From Phycisphaerales bacterium (GTDB taxonomy: Bacteria > Planctomycetota > Phycisphaerae > Phycisphaerales > UBA1924): 18,665 bases of DNA. Shown piece by piece: positions 12,577 through 18,665 of this stretch. The notes under the pieces were generated by a model. It searched no databases, had not been told where the DNA came from, and saw only the letters and a list, made by a program, of their open reading frames with translations. Numbering within the stretch: position 1 is the first letter of the stretch; each line of letters begins with the position of its first letter. Made by a program: the position numbers and the translations under genes. The DNA lies in the NCBI GenBank assembly GCA_007124345.1, contig SLFH01000210.1, positions 1-18,665 on the forward strand, written 5' to 3'.

Positions 12577-13197
12577 ATGATGATCCACGAGATCACCGAG
12601 ATCGCCGGCAAGAACAAGAAGCGCAAGCGCGTCGGGCGCGGCCCCGGCTCGGGGCGGGGCAAGACCTCGACCCGAGGCTTCAAGGGCGCCGGGAGCCGTA
12701 CTGGCAACAGCCGCCGCTACGCCTTCGAGGGCGGCCAGATGCCCTACTTCCGGCGCATGCCCAAGTTCGGCTTCACCAATGTCCAGTTCCGCACGCTGTT
12801 CTGGGCGGTCAACCTCGGCGACATTGTCAAGCACCCCGACTTCGCCAAGGGCGGCCGGGTCGACGACGGGACGCTGATCAAGTCCGGTTTGGTGCGCGAT
12901 TCCAGTCGCGATGTCAAGATCCTCGGCGACCTCAAAGCCGACGCGGAAGACGCCAAGCTGACCGTCGCCCTCGATGTCGAGGTCAGCCGTGTGACAGCCG
13001 GCGCCCGCGCCAAGATCCTCGAAGCGGGCGGCAAGGTCAACGAGCTGGGCACCAGGCGTGACCGCGTCCGCGGGGTCGACCGCAACAGCGACGACCACAC
13101 ACCCAAGAACCTGACGAAGAAGCTCAAGCGCCTCCGCCAGAGCGAGGCCAACAAGGCCGCCTTCGCCAGAGGCGAAGCGCCCAAGAAGAAGGGCTAA
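12577..13197 (+). CDS. rplO: 50S ribosomal protein L15 with C-terminal extension
   Basis: L15 is a late-assembly 50S protein. The Gly-rich N-terminal arm is typical (R-K-R-V-G-R-G-P-G-S-G-R-G-K-T at 16-30, then R-G-F-K-G-A-G-S-R and F-E-G-G-Q-M-P-Y-F-R-R-M-P-K-F-G-F). The C-terminal domain ends with the family block I-L-E-A-G-G-K-V-N-E-L near residue 157. Typical L15 stops about there; residues 158-206 are an added Lys/Arg-rich tail (K-N-L-T-K-K-L-K-R-L-R). GAGGG (12564-12568) precedes ATG 12577; the next codon is also ATG. rpmD (L30), usually between rpsE and rplO, is absent: the 77-base gap is too short for it. Confidence 0.95.
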   Translation: MMIHEITEIAGKNKKRKRVGRGPGSGRGKTSTRGFKGAGSRTGNSRRYAFEGGQMPYFRRMPKFGFTNVQFRTLFWAVNLGDIVKHPDFAKGGRVDDGTLIKSGLVRDSSRDVKILGDLKADAEDAKLTVALDVEVSRVTAGARAKILEAGGKVNELGTRRDRVRGVDRNSDDHTPKNLTKKLKRLRQSEANKAAFARGEAPKKKG

Positions 13198-13336
13198 TCG
13201 GACCGGCGTCTGTCGCCGAACGCCCGATCGCCACGGATGATCAGCACGGTCCGGGCCCGGTCGTGCGGCCTATGCTCGGGCTCAATCGCCCGGGCGGGCC
13301 GAACACCCCGCCGGACCCCTCAAAGAGCGAGCCGGA

Positions 13337-14752
13337 ATGCTCCAGCCTGTCCTGAACTTCCTCGGCCTAGCCTCGGTCGTCAATGTCTTCAAAGTCCCCG
13401 AGCTGAGGACCAAGATCCTCTTTACGCTCGCGATGCTCGCGGTCTATCGCATCGGCTTCTGGATCCCCCTGCCGGGCGTCGACCAGGCCCTGCTCATCCA
13501 GCACTTCCAGGACGCAGGCGAGACCGCCTTCGGGCGCGTCGCCTCCTATGTCGCTGTCTTCTCAGGGGGCAGCTTCGGCCAGAGCACGATCTTCGGCCTG
13601 GGCATCATGCCCTACATCACGGCCGCCATCATCATGCAGCTCGTCGGCAGCGTCTCGCAGACGATCAAGAAGCTGCGCGAGGAAGGCCCGACCGGCCAGG
13701 CCAAGATCCAGGACTGGACCCGGCGCCTCACCGTCGGCCTCTGCCTGATCCAGGCCATCATGTGGCTGAGCTACATCAACCAGGCCGGCCTCGTCGAGCC
13801 CCAGTGGCGGGGCAACACCGTCTGGTACCTCATGGGCGTCACCGCCATGACGGCCGGCACCGTCTTCCTCATGTGGATCGGCGAGCAGATCGACCGCTTC
13901 GGCATCGGCAACGGCGCCTCCATGATCATCATGGCCGGCATCCTCGCGGAGATGCCCGGCGCCATCGGATGGGTCATCGGCAACTTCGAGCCCGGCGTCG
14001 ACGGCAAGCTCGACTTCATGTCCCTCATCCTCCTCCTGGGCGGCTTCGTGCTCGTCTGCGGCGGGGCGGTCCTCATCACCGTCGCCCAGCGGCGCATCCC
14101 CGTCCAGCAGGCCAAGCACACCCGCGGACGCAAGGTCGTCGGCGGCCAGCGCAGCTACCTCCCCCTCCGCGTCAATCACGGCGGCGTGATGCCCATCATC
14201 TTCGCCTCCAGCCTGATGCTCTTTCCCTCGGTGATCTTCAGCGCGATCAACGAGAATGTACAGCGCATCGGGACCGGCGGCTTCTGGCCGATCCTCACCC
14301 AATGGATGAGCGACAACTTCCAGATGGGCGAGTTCATGTACGTGATGTTCTACATCGTGCTCGTCTACTTCTTCAGCTACTTCTGGATCACCGTCCAGTT
14401 CAATCCCGAGGAGATGTCCAAGCAGCTCCGCGACCACGGCTCGTTCATCCCCGGCCTCCGCCCAGGCCCGAGAACCGCCGAGTACCTCGAAACGGTCATG
14501 GAGCGCATCACCTTCGTCGGCGCCGCGGCATTGGCCGTCATCGCCGTGCTCCCGATGATCGTCAACCGGAGTCTCAACATCGACTTCAGGGTGGCGCAGT
14601 TCCTCGGGGGGACCGGTCTGCTCATTGTCGTGGCTGTAAGTCTGGACTTCCTCCAGCGCGTCGAGGCCAACCTGATGATGCGCAACTACGCAGGCTTCCT
14701 CGGAGGCCAGGACGACGGCAAGGCCAAGCGCATCCGAGGCCCCCGCGGCTGA
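13337..14752 (+). CDS. secY: Preprotein translocase subunit SecY
   Basis: The 471-residue product is the channel-forming subunit of SecYEG in the inner membrane. About ten hydrophobic segments are visible, starting with I-L-F-T-L-A-M-L-A-V-Y-R-I-G (TM1) and its P-L-P-G-V plug region. Diagnostic motifs are G-L-G-I-M-P-Y-I-T-A-A-I-I-M-Q-L (TM2), F-G-I-G-N-G-A-S-M-I-I (TM4-5 loop) and the last large cytoplasmic loop F-I-P-G-L-R-P-G with its conserved Arg, which in E. coli contacts SecA and the ribosome. It is about 30 residues longer than E. coli SecY, mainly in the periplasmic and cytoplasmic loops. The ATG is preceded only by a weak purine stretch (GAGCGAG). A 139-base GC-rich spacer separates it from rplO. 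adk, which often follows secY, is missing. Confidence 0.97.
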   Translation: MLQPVLNFLGLASVVNVFKVPELRTKILFTLAMLAVYRIGFWIPLPGVDQALLIQHFQDAGETAFGRVASYVAVFSGGSFGQSTIFGLGIMPYITAAIIMQLVGSVSQTIKKLREEGPTGQAKIQDWTRRLTVGLCLIQAIMWLSYINQAGLVEPQWRGNTVWYLMGVTAMTAGTVFLMWIGEQIDRFGIGNGASMIIMAGILAEMPGAIGWVIGNFEPGVDGKLDFMSLILLLGGFVLVCGGAVLITVAQRRIPVQQAKHTRGRKVVGGQRSYLPLRVNHGGVMPIIFASSLMLFPSVIFSAINENVQRIGTGGFWPILTQWMSDNFQMGEFMYVMFYIVLVYFFSYFWITVQFNPEEMSKQLRDHGSFIPGLRPGPRTAEYLETVMERITFVGAAALAVIAVLPMIVNRSLNIDFRVAQFLGGTGLLIVVAVSLDFLQRVEANLMMRNYAGFLGGQDDGKAKRIRGPRG

Positions 14753-14784
14753 CACGCCCGGCCCACGCACCCCCGGGGGGCCCG

Positions 14785-15588
14785 TTGGCGATCCCCATCC
14801 GCTCACCCCGCGAGGTCGACGCGATCGGCGTCGCCGCAGACGCCCTCGAAGCGATCCTCGCCGAGGTCCGCGCCGCCTGCGTGCCCGGCGTCACCGGCAT
14901 CGAGCTCGACGCCCTGGCCGCCCGCCTGATCGAAGACGCGGGCGCACAGCCGCTCTTCAAGGGCGTTGTCGGCCGCGCGGGCGTCCCGCCTTTCCCCGGC
15001 GTCTCGTGCATCTGCATCAACGAGCAGGTCGTCCACGGGGTGCCTTCTGACCGCCCCATCCGCGAGGGCGACCTGATCACCATCGACATCGGGCTGACGC
15101 TCCACGGCTGGTGCGCCGACATGGCAGCCTCGGTCATGGTCGGGGCGTGCTCGGTCCAGACCGCCCGCCTCGCCCACGCAACCGCGCAGGCCGCCGAACT
15201 CGCCACGGGCCTCATCGCCCCCGGCGTCCGCTGGTCGCGTGTCGCGCGGGCGATGCGTGAGATCGCCTCCGAAGCGGGGTTGGGTGTCGTGCCGGGGTAC
15301 ATCGGGCATGGGATCGGCCGGTCGCTGCACGAGCCGCCCCGCCTGCCCCTCTTGAGCGTCACCGGGGGGGACCTGGAAGGGACGGACGACGACCTCGTGT
15401 TCCGGCCGGGCATGGTCGTCAGCGTCGAGCCGACCTTCGCTTTGGGCGATCCCCGGGTCCGCACGCTCGACGACGGGTGGACGGTCGTGACGGCCGTCGG
15501 CGCCCCCGCCTGCCATGAGGAGCGGATACTCGCAGTCACGGCCGAAGGGTGCCGCGTGCTTGGGGCCGGTACGGACGTCGGAGCGTGA
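14785..15588 (+). CDS. map: Methionine aminopeptidase, type I
   Basis: The enzyme removes the initiator Met from nascent proteins. All metal ligands of the pita-bread fold are present: Asp101 (I-T-I-D-I-G), Asp112 (C-A-D-M-A), His175 (G-H-G-I-G-R-S-L-H-E), Glu215 (V-S-V-E-P) and Glu245 (C-H-E-E-R-I-L). Catalytic His84 lies in V-V-H-G-V-P and His182 in S-L-H-E. At 267 residues, without an SH3-linker extension, it is a normal type I enzyme. No ATG or GTG occurs early in the frame, so the likely start is TTG at 14785, beginning M-A-I-P-I-R-S-P-R-E, behind the G-run at 14775-14780. It lies 32 bases after secY and is probably co-transcribed with it. Confidence 0.93.
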   Translation: MAIPIRSPREVDAIGVAADALEAILAEVRAACVPGVTGIELDALAARLIEDAGAQPLFKGVVGRAGVPPFPGVSCICINEQVVHGVPSDRPIREGDLITIDIGLTLHGWCADMAASVMVGACSVQTARLAHATAQAAELATGLIAPGVRWSRVARAMREIASEAGLGVVPGYIGHGIGRSLHEPPRLPLLSVTGGDLEGTDDDLVFRPGMVVSVEPTFALGDPRVRTLDDGWTVVTAVGAPACHEERILAVTAEGCRVLGAGTDVGA

Positions 15589-15811
15589 GGGAGGCATGCG
15601 TCGAGCCTCGATCCGCGGTTTTTCCGTTCGGATCACGATTTTCGGGGAGAATGCGGCCCGAGCGGGGCGGATCGGAGATGACTGCCCGCAGGGGCCGGCC
15701 TAGACTCTTCGCCCCGGTTTTCGGCCTGGGGTTTGGCTATATTGCGCCGCTTCGAAGGTCGGGGCGGCGATGACCTTTCGCTCGCCGGGGGATGCCCGGG
15801 GAGGTGGTGCG
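15589..15811 (+). promoter_or_regulatory. map-rpmJ spacer with candidate promoter
   Basis: This 223-base spacer has no gene; in particular there is no infA. A GAGGC/GCCTC stem (15591-15609) followed ten bases later by a five-T run (15619-15623) is a weak terminator candidate. TATATT at 15738-15743 matches five of six -10 bases and stands out in GC-rich DNA, but the expected -35 site (about 15714-15720, CCGGTTT) is poor. It is the best candidate for driving rpmJ-rpsM-rpsK and the alpha genes, with a 60-base leader. Confidence 0.35.
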
Positions 15812-15928
15812 ATGAAAGTCAGATCGAGCGTCAAGCGAATCTGCAACCAGTGCCAGATCATCCGGCGCGGTGGCAAGGTGCGCGTGATCTGCAAGGCGGA
15901 CCCCAAGCACAAGCAGGTCCAGGGCTGA
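15812..15928 (+). CDS. rpmJ: 50S ribosomal protein L36
   Basis: A 38-codon gene starting ATG 15812 with a good GGAGG (15800-15804) 7 bases upstream. The product begins M-K-V-R-S-S-V-K-R-I-C and ends K-H-K-Q-V-Q-G, a typical L36. The zinc-ribbon ligands Cys11, Cys14, Cys27 and His33 are all present, so this is the zinc-binding form, in contrast to the zinc-less S14 of the same cluster. It lies 42 bases before rpsM, as in many bacteria. Confidence 0.97.
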   Translation: MKVRSSVKRICNQCQIIRRGGKVRVICKADPKHKQVQG

Positions 15929-15970
15929 GGTTGATCTAAACGCCGCCACGAGCGGCGAGGAGTGTTCGGC

Positions 15971-16348
15971 GTGCCCCGAATCGCAGGTATCGATGTTCCC
16001 GACAAGAAGAAGATCTACTTCGCTCTGCAGTACATCCACGGCGTCGGACCGAAGTACGCCGCGGACATCCTGACAGAGGCGTCGATCAACCCCGAGACGC
16101 GGGCGAACCAGCTCACCGAGCAGGACATCGCCAACATCAACTCGATCATCGACTCGAGCTACATCGTCGAGGGCGCCCTCCGCCGCCAGGTCGGCCAGAA
16201 CATCCAGCGTCTGAAGGACATCCGCGCCTACCGGGGCGAGCGTCATCGCAGGGGCCTGCCCGTCCGCGGCCAGCGCACCCGCTGCAACGCACGCACCCGA
16301 AAGGGACGGAAGAAGACCGTCGCCGGCAAGAAGGGCATCAAGGGCTGA
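15971..16348 (+). CDS. rpsM: 30S ribosomal protein S13
   Basis: S13 of 125 residues, a 30S head protein that contacts P-site tRNA and the 50S subunit. It begins with the family sequence P-R-I-A-G-I-D-V-P, has Y-I-H-G-V-G-P-K-Y-A (helix-hairpin-helix region) and ends with G-L-P-V-R-G-Q-R-T-R-C-N-A-R-T and a basic tail. GTG 15971 is chosen because GAGGAG (15957-15962) lies 8 bases upstream; an earlier in-frame GTG at 15962 overlaps that site and would add non-conserved residues. Confidence 0.96.
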   Translation: MPRIAGIDVPDKKKIYFALQYIHGVGPKYAADILTEASINPETRANQLTEQDIANINSIIDSSYIVEGALRRQVGQNIQRLKDIRAYRGERHRRGLPVRGQRTRCNARTRKGRKKTVAGKKGIKG

Positions 16349-16411
16349 TAGCCCTCCGCGAGGCTCCAGCCCGAACTCGGGAGTGTGGAGCCGACACCAG
16401 CGAGAGACCAC

Positions 16412-16789
16412 ATGGCGAAGAAGCAGAAAAAAGTCCGCAAGAACGTCGTCCGGGGCATCGCCCACATCAAGGCGACCCAGAACAACACGATGGTCACCGT
16501 CACCGACACCAACGGCGAGACCATCGCCTGGGACTCGGCCGGCACCATCGGCTTCAAGGGCGCCCGCAAGGCGACGCCCTTCGCGGCCACCCGCGCCGCC
16601 GAGCAGGTGGGCCAGAAGGTCCGCAAGGTCGGCATGCAGGAGGTCGAGGTCCGCGTCAGGGGCACCGGCGCCGGGCGTGAGTCGGCCGTCACCGGCCTGG
16701 CCTCCACCGGTCTGCGAGTAACCGCGATCGAGGACCACACGCCGGTGCCGCACAACGGCTGCCGTCCCCGCAAGAAGCGGCGCGTGTAA
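16412..16789 (+). CDS. rpsK: 30S ribosomal protein S11
   Basis: S11 of 125 residues, a platform protein near the E-site mRNA. Core motifs: A-H-I-K-A-T-Q-N-N-T-M-V-T-V-T-D, W-D-S-A-G-T-I-G-F-K-G-A-R-K-A-T-P-F-A and the C-terminal T-P-V-P-H-N-G-C-R-P-R-K-K-R-R-V. The P-H-N-G motif is the site where E. coli S11 forms isoaspartate. ATG 16412 is preferred; an upstream in-frame GTG at 16385 adds nine non-conserved residues. rpsD, which follows rpsK in many bacteria, is absent; a terminator-like hairpin and then rpoA come next. Confidence 0.96.
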   Translation: MAKKQKKVRKNVVRGIAHIKATQNNTMVTVTDTNGETIAWDSAGTIGFKGARKATPFAATRAAEQVGQKVRKVGMQEVEVRVRGTGAGRESAVTGLASTGLRVTAIEDHTPVPHNGCRPRKKRRV

Positions 16790-16806
16790 CCAGAGTCTTT
16801 CCCACG

Positions 16807-16843
16807 CCCGGCGGCGCGAAAGCCCCGCCGGGTCGTTTGTTGT
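16807..16843 (+). terminator. Terminator-like hairpin between rpsK and rpoA
   Basis: CCCGGCGG (16807-16814) pairs perfectly with CCGCCGGG (16825-16832). Inside, GC-GAAA-GC forms a small GNRA-capped stem. The tail TCGTTTGTTGT (16833-16843) is T-rich but interrupted, so termination may be partial. It begins 17 bases after the rpsK stop, a usual distance. It may set rpoA expression apart from that of the ribosomal proteins. Confidence 0.6.
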
Positions 16844-16922
16844 CAGAGCGGGAGCTCGGGAAGAAGGCCGCGACCGACGCCGGCGGGCGATCGGGGCCGA
16901 GAGCCGCAGCTCCCCACAGATT

Positions 16923-16940
16923 CCGTGACATTGTCCACGG
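16923..16940 (+). promoter_or_regulatory. Small hairpin upstream of the rpoA ribosome binding site
   Basis: CCGTGAC (16923-16929) pairs with GTCCACGG (16933-16940) with one bulged C and an ATT loop. It ends 13 bases before the rpoA binding site AGAGG (16954-16958). The rest of the rpsK-rpoA spacer (16844-16963) is GC-rich; no promoter with two good boxes was found in it. Confidence 0.3.
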
Positions 16941-16963
16941 TCCGCCGGAAAGTAGAGGTTGCC

Positions 16964-17977
16964 ATGAGGGTTCGTTGGCGAGGGCTTGAGCTCCCCACGC
17001 GTGTTGTCGCAGATCCCAAGCACACCGGGCCGAACTTCGGCCGGTTCACCGTCGAGCCGTTCGAGCGCGGCTTCGGCACCACCGTCGGCAACAGCCTGCG
17101 GCGGGTCCTCCTATCCAGCCTCGAAGGCGCCGCCGTCACCAGCGTGAAAATCACCGGCGCGACCCACGAGTTCACTTCGCTCCCGGGCGTTCTTGAGGAC
17201 ATGACCGACATCGTCCTCAATGTCAAGAACCTCGTGGTGAGGATGGACGGGGACGAGCCCAGGACCATGCGCCTGGCGGCGCAGGGCCCCGGCGAGGTCA
17301 CCGCCGACCTGATCGAGGCCGACCCCTCGATCACTATCATGGACAAGGACCTGGTCATCTGCACCCTGACCGACGAGGTTGACTTCGAGATGGAGTTCAC
17401 CGTGCAGAAGGGCCGGGGTTATGTCCCCGCCTCCGAGCACATGGTCTCCAAGGAAGAGCAGGAGATCGGCGAGATCCAGATCGACGCCATCTACTCCCCC
17501 GTCCAGCGCGTCCGCTACAACGTCGAAGACACCCGCGTCGGCCAGAAGACCAACTACGACAAGCTCACGCTCGAGATCTGGACCAACGGCACCCTCACGC
17601 CCGAGCTCGCGCTCGTCGAGGCCGCCAAGATCCTCCGCAAGCACCTCAACCCCTTTGTGCAGTACTACGAGCTGGGCGAGGACCGCGTGAGCGAGGAGGC
17701 CGCCGCCGCCGCCGGCGTCGACGAGGAACTCATCCGCAAGCTGAACATGCCGATCTCCGAGCTGGACCTCTCCGTCCGGGCCAGCAACTGCCTGGAGTCG
17801 GCCCGTATCGAGACCGTCGGCGACCTGGTGCAGCAGTCCGAGCCCGAGCTGCTCAAGCTCCGCTCGTTCGGCCGCACATCGCTGCGCGAGGTCAAGCGCA
17901 AGCTCCTGGACATCGAACTTGATCTGGGCATGGAGCTGCCGGAAGGGTTCACGCCCGCCGGCCGGGGCGGGGCCTGA
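16964..17977 (+). CDS. rpoA: DNA-directed RNA polymerase subunit alpha
   Basis: The 337-residue protein has both domains. The N-terminal assembly domain includes F-E-R-G-F-G-T-T-V-G-N-S-L-R-R-V-L-L-S-S (33-52), which drives dimerisation and beta binding. A linker at about 240-258, with an Ala-rich stretch, leads to the C-terminal domain L-S-V-R-A-S-N-C-L-E (269-278), where Arg272 matches E. coli Arg265 that contacts UP elements and activators. G-D-L-V and S-F-G-R-T-S-L-R-E-V-K follow. ATG 16964 (M-R-V-R-W-R-G-L-E-L-P) is chosen over an in-frame start at 16925 because AGAGG (16954-16958) lies 5 bases upstream. Length is normal (E. coli 329). Confidence 0.97.
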   Translation: MRVRWRGLELPTRVVADPKHTGPNFGRFTVEPFERGFGTTVGNSLRRVLLSSLEGAAVTSVKITGATHEFTSLPGVLEDMTDIVLNVKNLVVRMDGDEPRTMRLAAQGPGEVTADLIEADPSITIMDKDLVICTLTDEVDFEMEFTVQKGRGYVPASEHMVSKEEQEIGEIQIDAIYSPVQRVRYNVEDTRVGQKTNYDKLTLEIWTNGTLTPELALVEAAKILRKHLNPFVQYYELGEDRVSEEAAAAAGVDEELIRKLNMPISELDLSVRASNCLESARIETVGDLVQQSEPELLKLRSFGRTSLREVKRKLLDIELDLGMELPEGFTPAGRGGA

Positions 17978-17995
17978 TCCCCAATTAGAGCACCC

Positions 17996-18016
17996 GCCCG
18001 GCCGAACACGCCGGGC
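17996..18016 (+). promoter_or_regulatory. Hairpin in the rpoA-rplQ spacer
   Basis: GCCCGGC (17996-18002) and GCCGGGC (18010-18016) form a perfect 7-pair stem over the loop CGAACAC. No T-run follows, so it is not a canonical terminator. It ends 8 bases before the rplQ binding site GAAGGA (18025-18030). Confidence 0.4.
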
Positions 18017-18038
18017 CTGAGAGCGAAGGATTACGCCG

Positions 18039-18665
18039 ATGCGACACCGCAAAGCCGGCTACAAACTCGGACGCACATCATCGCACCGCAAGGCGATGCT
18101 GCGCAACATGGCCGCGAGCCTCTTCGAGCACGGCCAGATCGTCACCACCGTCCCCAAGGCCAAGGCCCTCCAGCCCTTTGTCGAGCAGATCATCACCAAG
18201 GCCAAGCGGGGCGACCTCCACGCCCGCCGCCAGGTGATCGCTATGCTCGGCCGCGATCGCCGGGGCTTCGAGTGGCTCTACCTCCCCAAGACGCCCACCG
18301 ACCAGGAGCGCGAGCACGTCGACAAGCTCCGCGAGCGGGCCGAGGCCTACTTCCCAGTCCCTGCGAGCGACGAGGTCGAGCGCAACCGTTACGGCGAGCT
18401 CCGCAAGTCGCCCAAGCTCGTCAAGCACATCTTCGATAATGTCGCCCCGCGCTTCGCCGACCGCGCCGGTGGCTACACCCGCATCGTCAAGCTCGACTAC
18501 CGCCGCCTCGGCGACCAGGCCCCGACCTGCGTGATCCAGTTCGTCGGCGCCGAGGAGGGCCCCGAGATCGGCGGCCGCCCCAGCACCCGCCGACGCCAGG
18601 CCGACCGGCGCACCGCCTACGCCGCCAAGCTCCGCAAGGAACGCGGCGCTTCGGCCAAAGCCGCC
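18039..18665 (+). CDS. rplQ: 50S ribosomal protein L17 with internal insertion (3' end cut by window)
   Basis: From ATG 18039, 209 codons are open to the right edge with no stop. The start M-R-H-R-K-A-G-Y-K-L-G-R-T-S-S-H-R-K-A-M-L-R-N-M-A is unmistakable L17, a tunnel-exit-side 50S protein, as are V-P-K-A-K-A-L (38-44), P-R-F-A-D-R-A-G-G-Y-T-R-I-V-K (137-151) and D-Q-A-P-T-C-V-I-Q-F-V. E. coli L17 has 127 residues with about 15 between the helical region near residue 66 and P-R-F-A. Here residues about 74-127 are an extra charged block (containing T-D-Q-E-R-E-H-V-D-K-L-R-E-R-A-E), and the tail after residue 170 is Arg-rich and unfinished. GAAGGA (18025-18030) lies 8 bases upstream. It ends the alpha cluster in the usual order. 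Confidence 0.95.
   Translation, partial: MRHRKAGYKLGRTSSHRKAMLRNMAASLFEHGQIVTTVPKAKALQPFVEQIITKAKRGDLHARRQVIAMLGRDRRGFEWLYLPKTPTDQEREHVDKLRERAEAYFPVPASDEVERNRYGELRKSPKLVKHIFDNVAPRFADRAGGYTRIVKLDYRRLGDQAPTCVIQFVGAEEGPEIGGRPSTRRRQADRRTAYAAKLRKERGASAKAA

Noticed and set aside
13261..13276. TATGCT as a -10 box for a secY promoter
   Set aside because: The base composition 17 bases upstream (GGTCCG) gives no -35 box, so read-through from rplO is simpler.
13237..14784. Long + strand frame overlapping secY and running into map
   Set aside because: The overlap with secY gives an Arg/Pro/His-rich product with no family resemblance; only the part from 14785 (map) is real.
13562..14806. 414-codon minus-strand frame opposite secY
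   Set aside because: It is antisense to the unmistakable SecY frame, with an Asp/Glu/His-rich product typical of shadow frames.

Overview
The window is GC-rich (roughly two-thirds G+C by eye) bacterial chromosome carrying the merged S10, spc and alpha ribosomal-protein clusters on the + strand. Two unrelated minus-strand genes lie to the left. The gene order, high GC, short S14, missing rpmD and rpsD, and extended ribosomal proteins fit a planctomycete, most likely class Phycisphaerae. That placement is inference from style; no 16S or marker search was possible.

Layout. Positions 1-2017 hold two minus-strand genes: a Sec-exported 488-residue protein of unknown function, followed by the start of a CdsA-like phosphatidate cytidylyltransferase cut by the window edge. 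Positions 2018-2402 are a divergent control region with a candidate promoter. From 2403 to the right edge every gene is on +: rpsJ, rplC, rplD, rplW, rplB, rpsS, rplV, rpsC, rplP, rpmC, rpsQ, rplN, rplX, rplE, rpsN (type Z length), rpsH, rplF, rplR, rpsE, rplO, secY, map, rpmJ, rpsM, rpsK, rpoA and rplQ (cut at the right edge). Three genes begin with GTG (rplW, rplV, rpsM) and map with TTG; the cdsA-like gene on the other strand also begins with GTG.

How it works together. The cluster encodes 24 ribosomal proteins of both subunits, the Sec channel SecY, the methionine aminopeptidase that trims nascent chains, and the RNA polymerase alpha subunit. It is not one uniform transcript-like block. 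A clear intrinsic-terminator-like hairpin follows rpsJ, another precedes rpoA, and a 363-base structured spacer with a candidate promoter precedes rplD. These suggest internal attenuation and re-initiation points.

Most unusual points: (1) L22 has a 70-residue N-terminal extension that reads like a Cro/C1-type helix-turn-helix domain; (2) the 61-residue S14 has the length of the zinc-binding form but has lost three of the four zinc cysteines; (3) the tetranucleotide ACGT is strongly avoided, with Tyr/His/Asn/Asp codons switching from NAC to NAT almost only before GTN codons; (4) L17 has a roughly 54-residue internal insertion; (5) the rplC-rplD spacer can fold into nested hairpins and a possible pseudoknot just before the rplD ribosome binding site.
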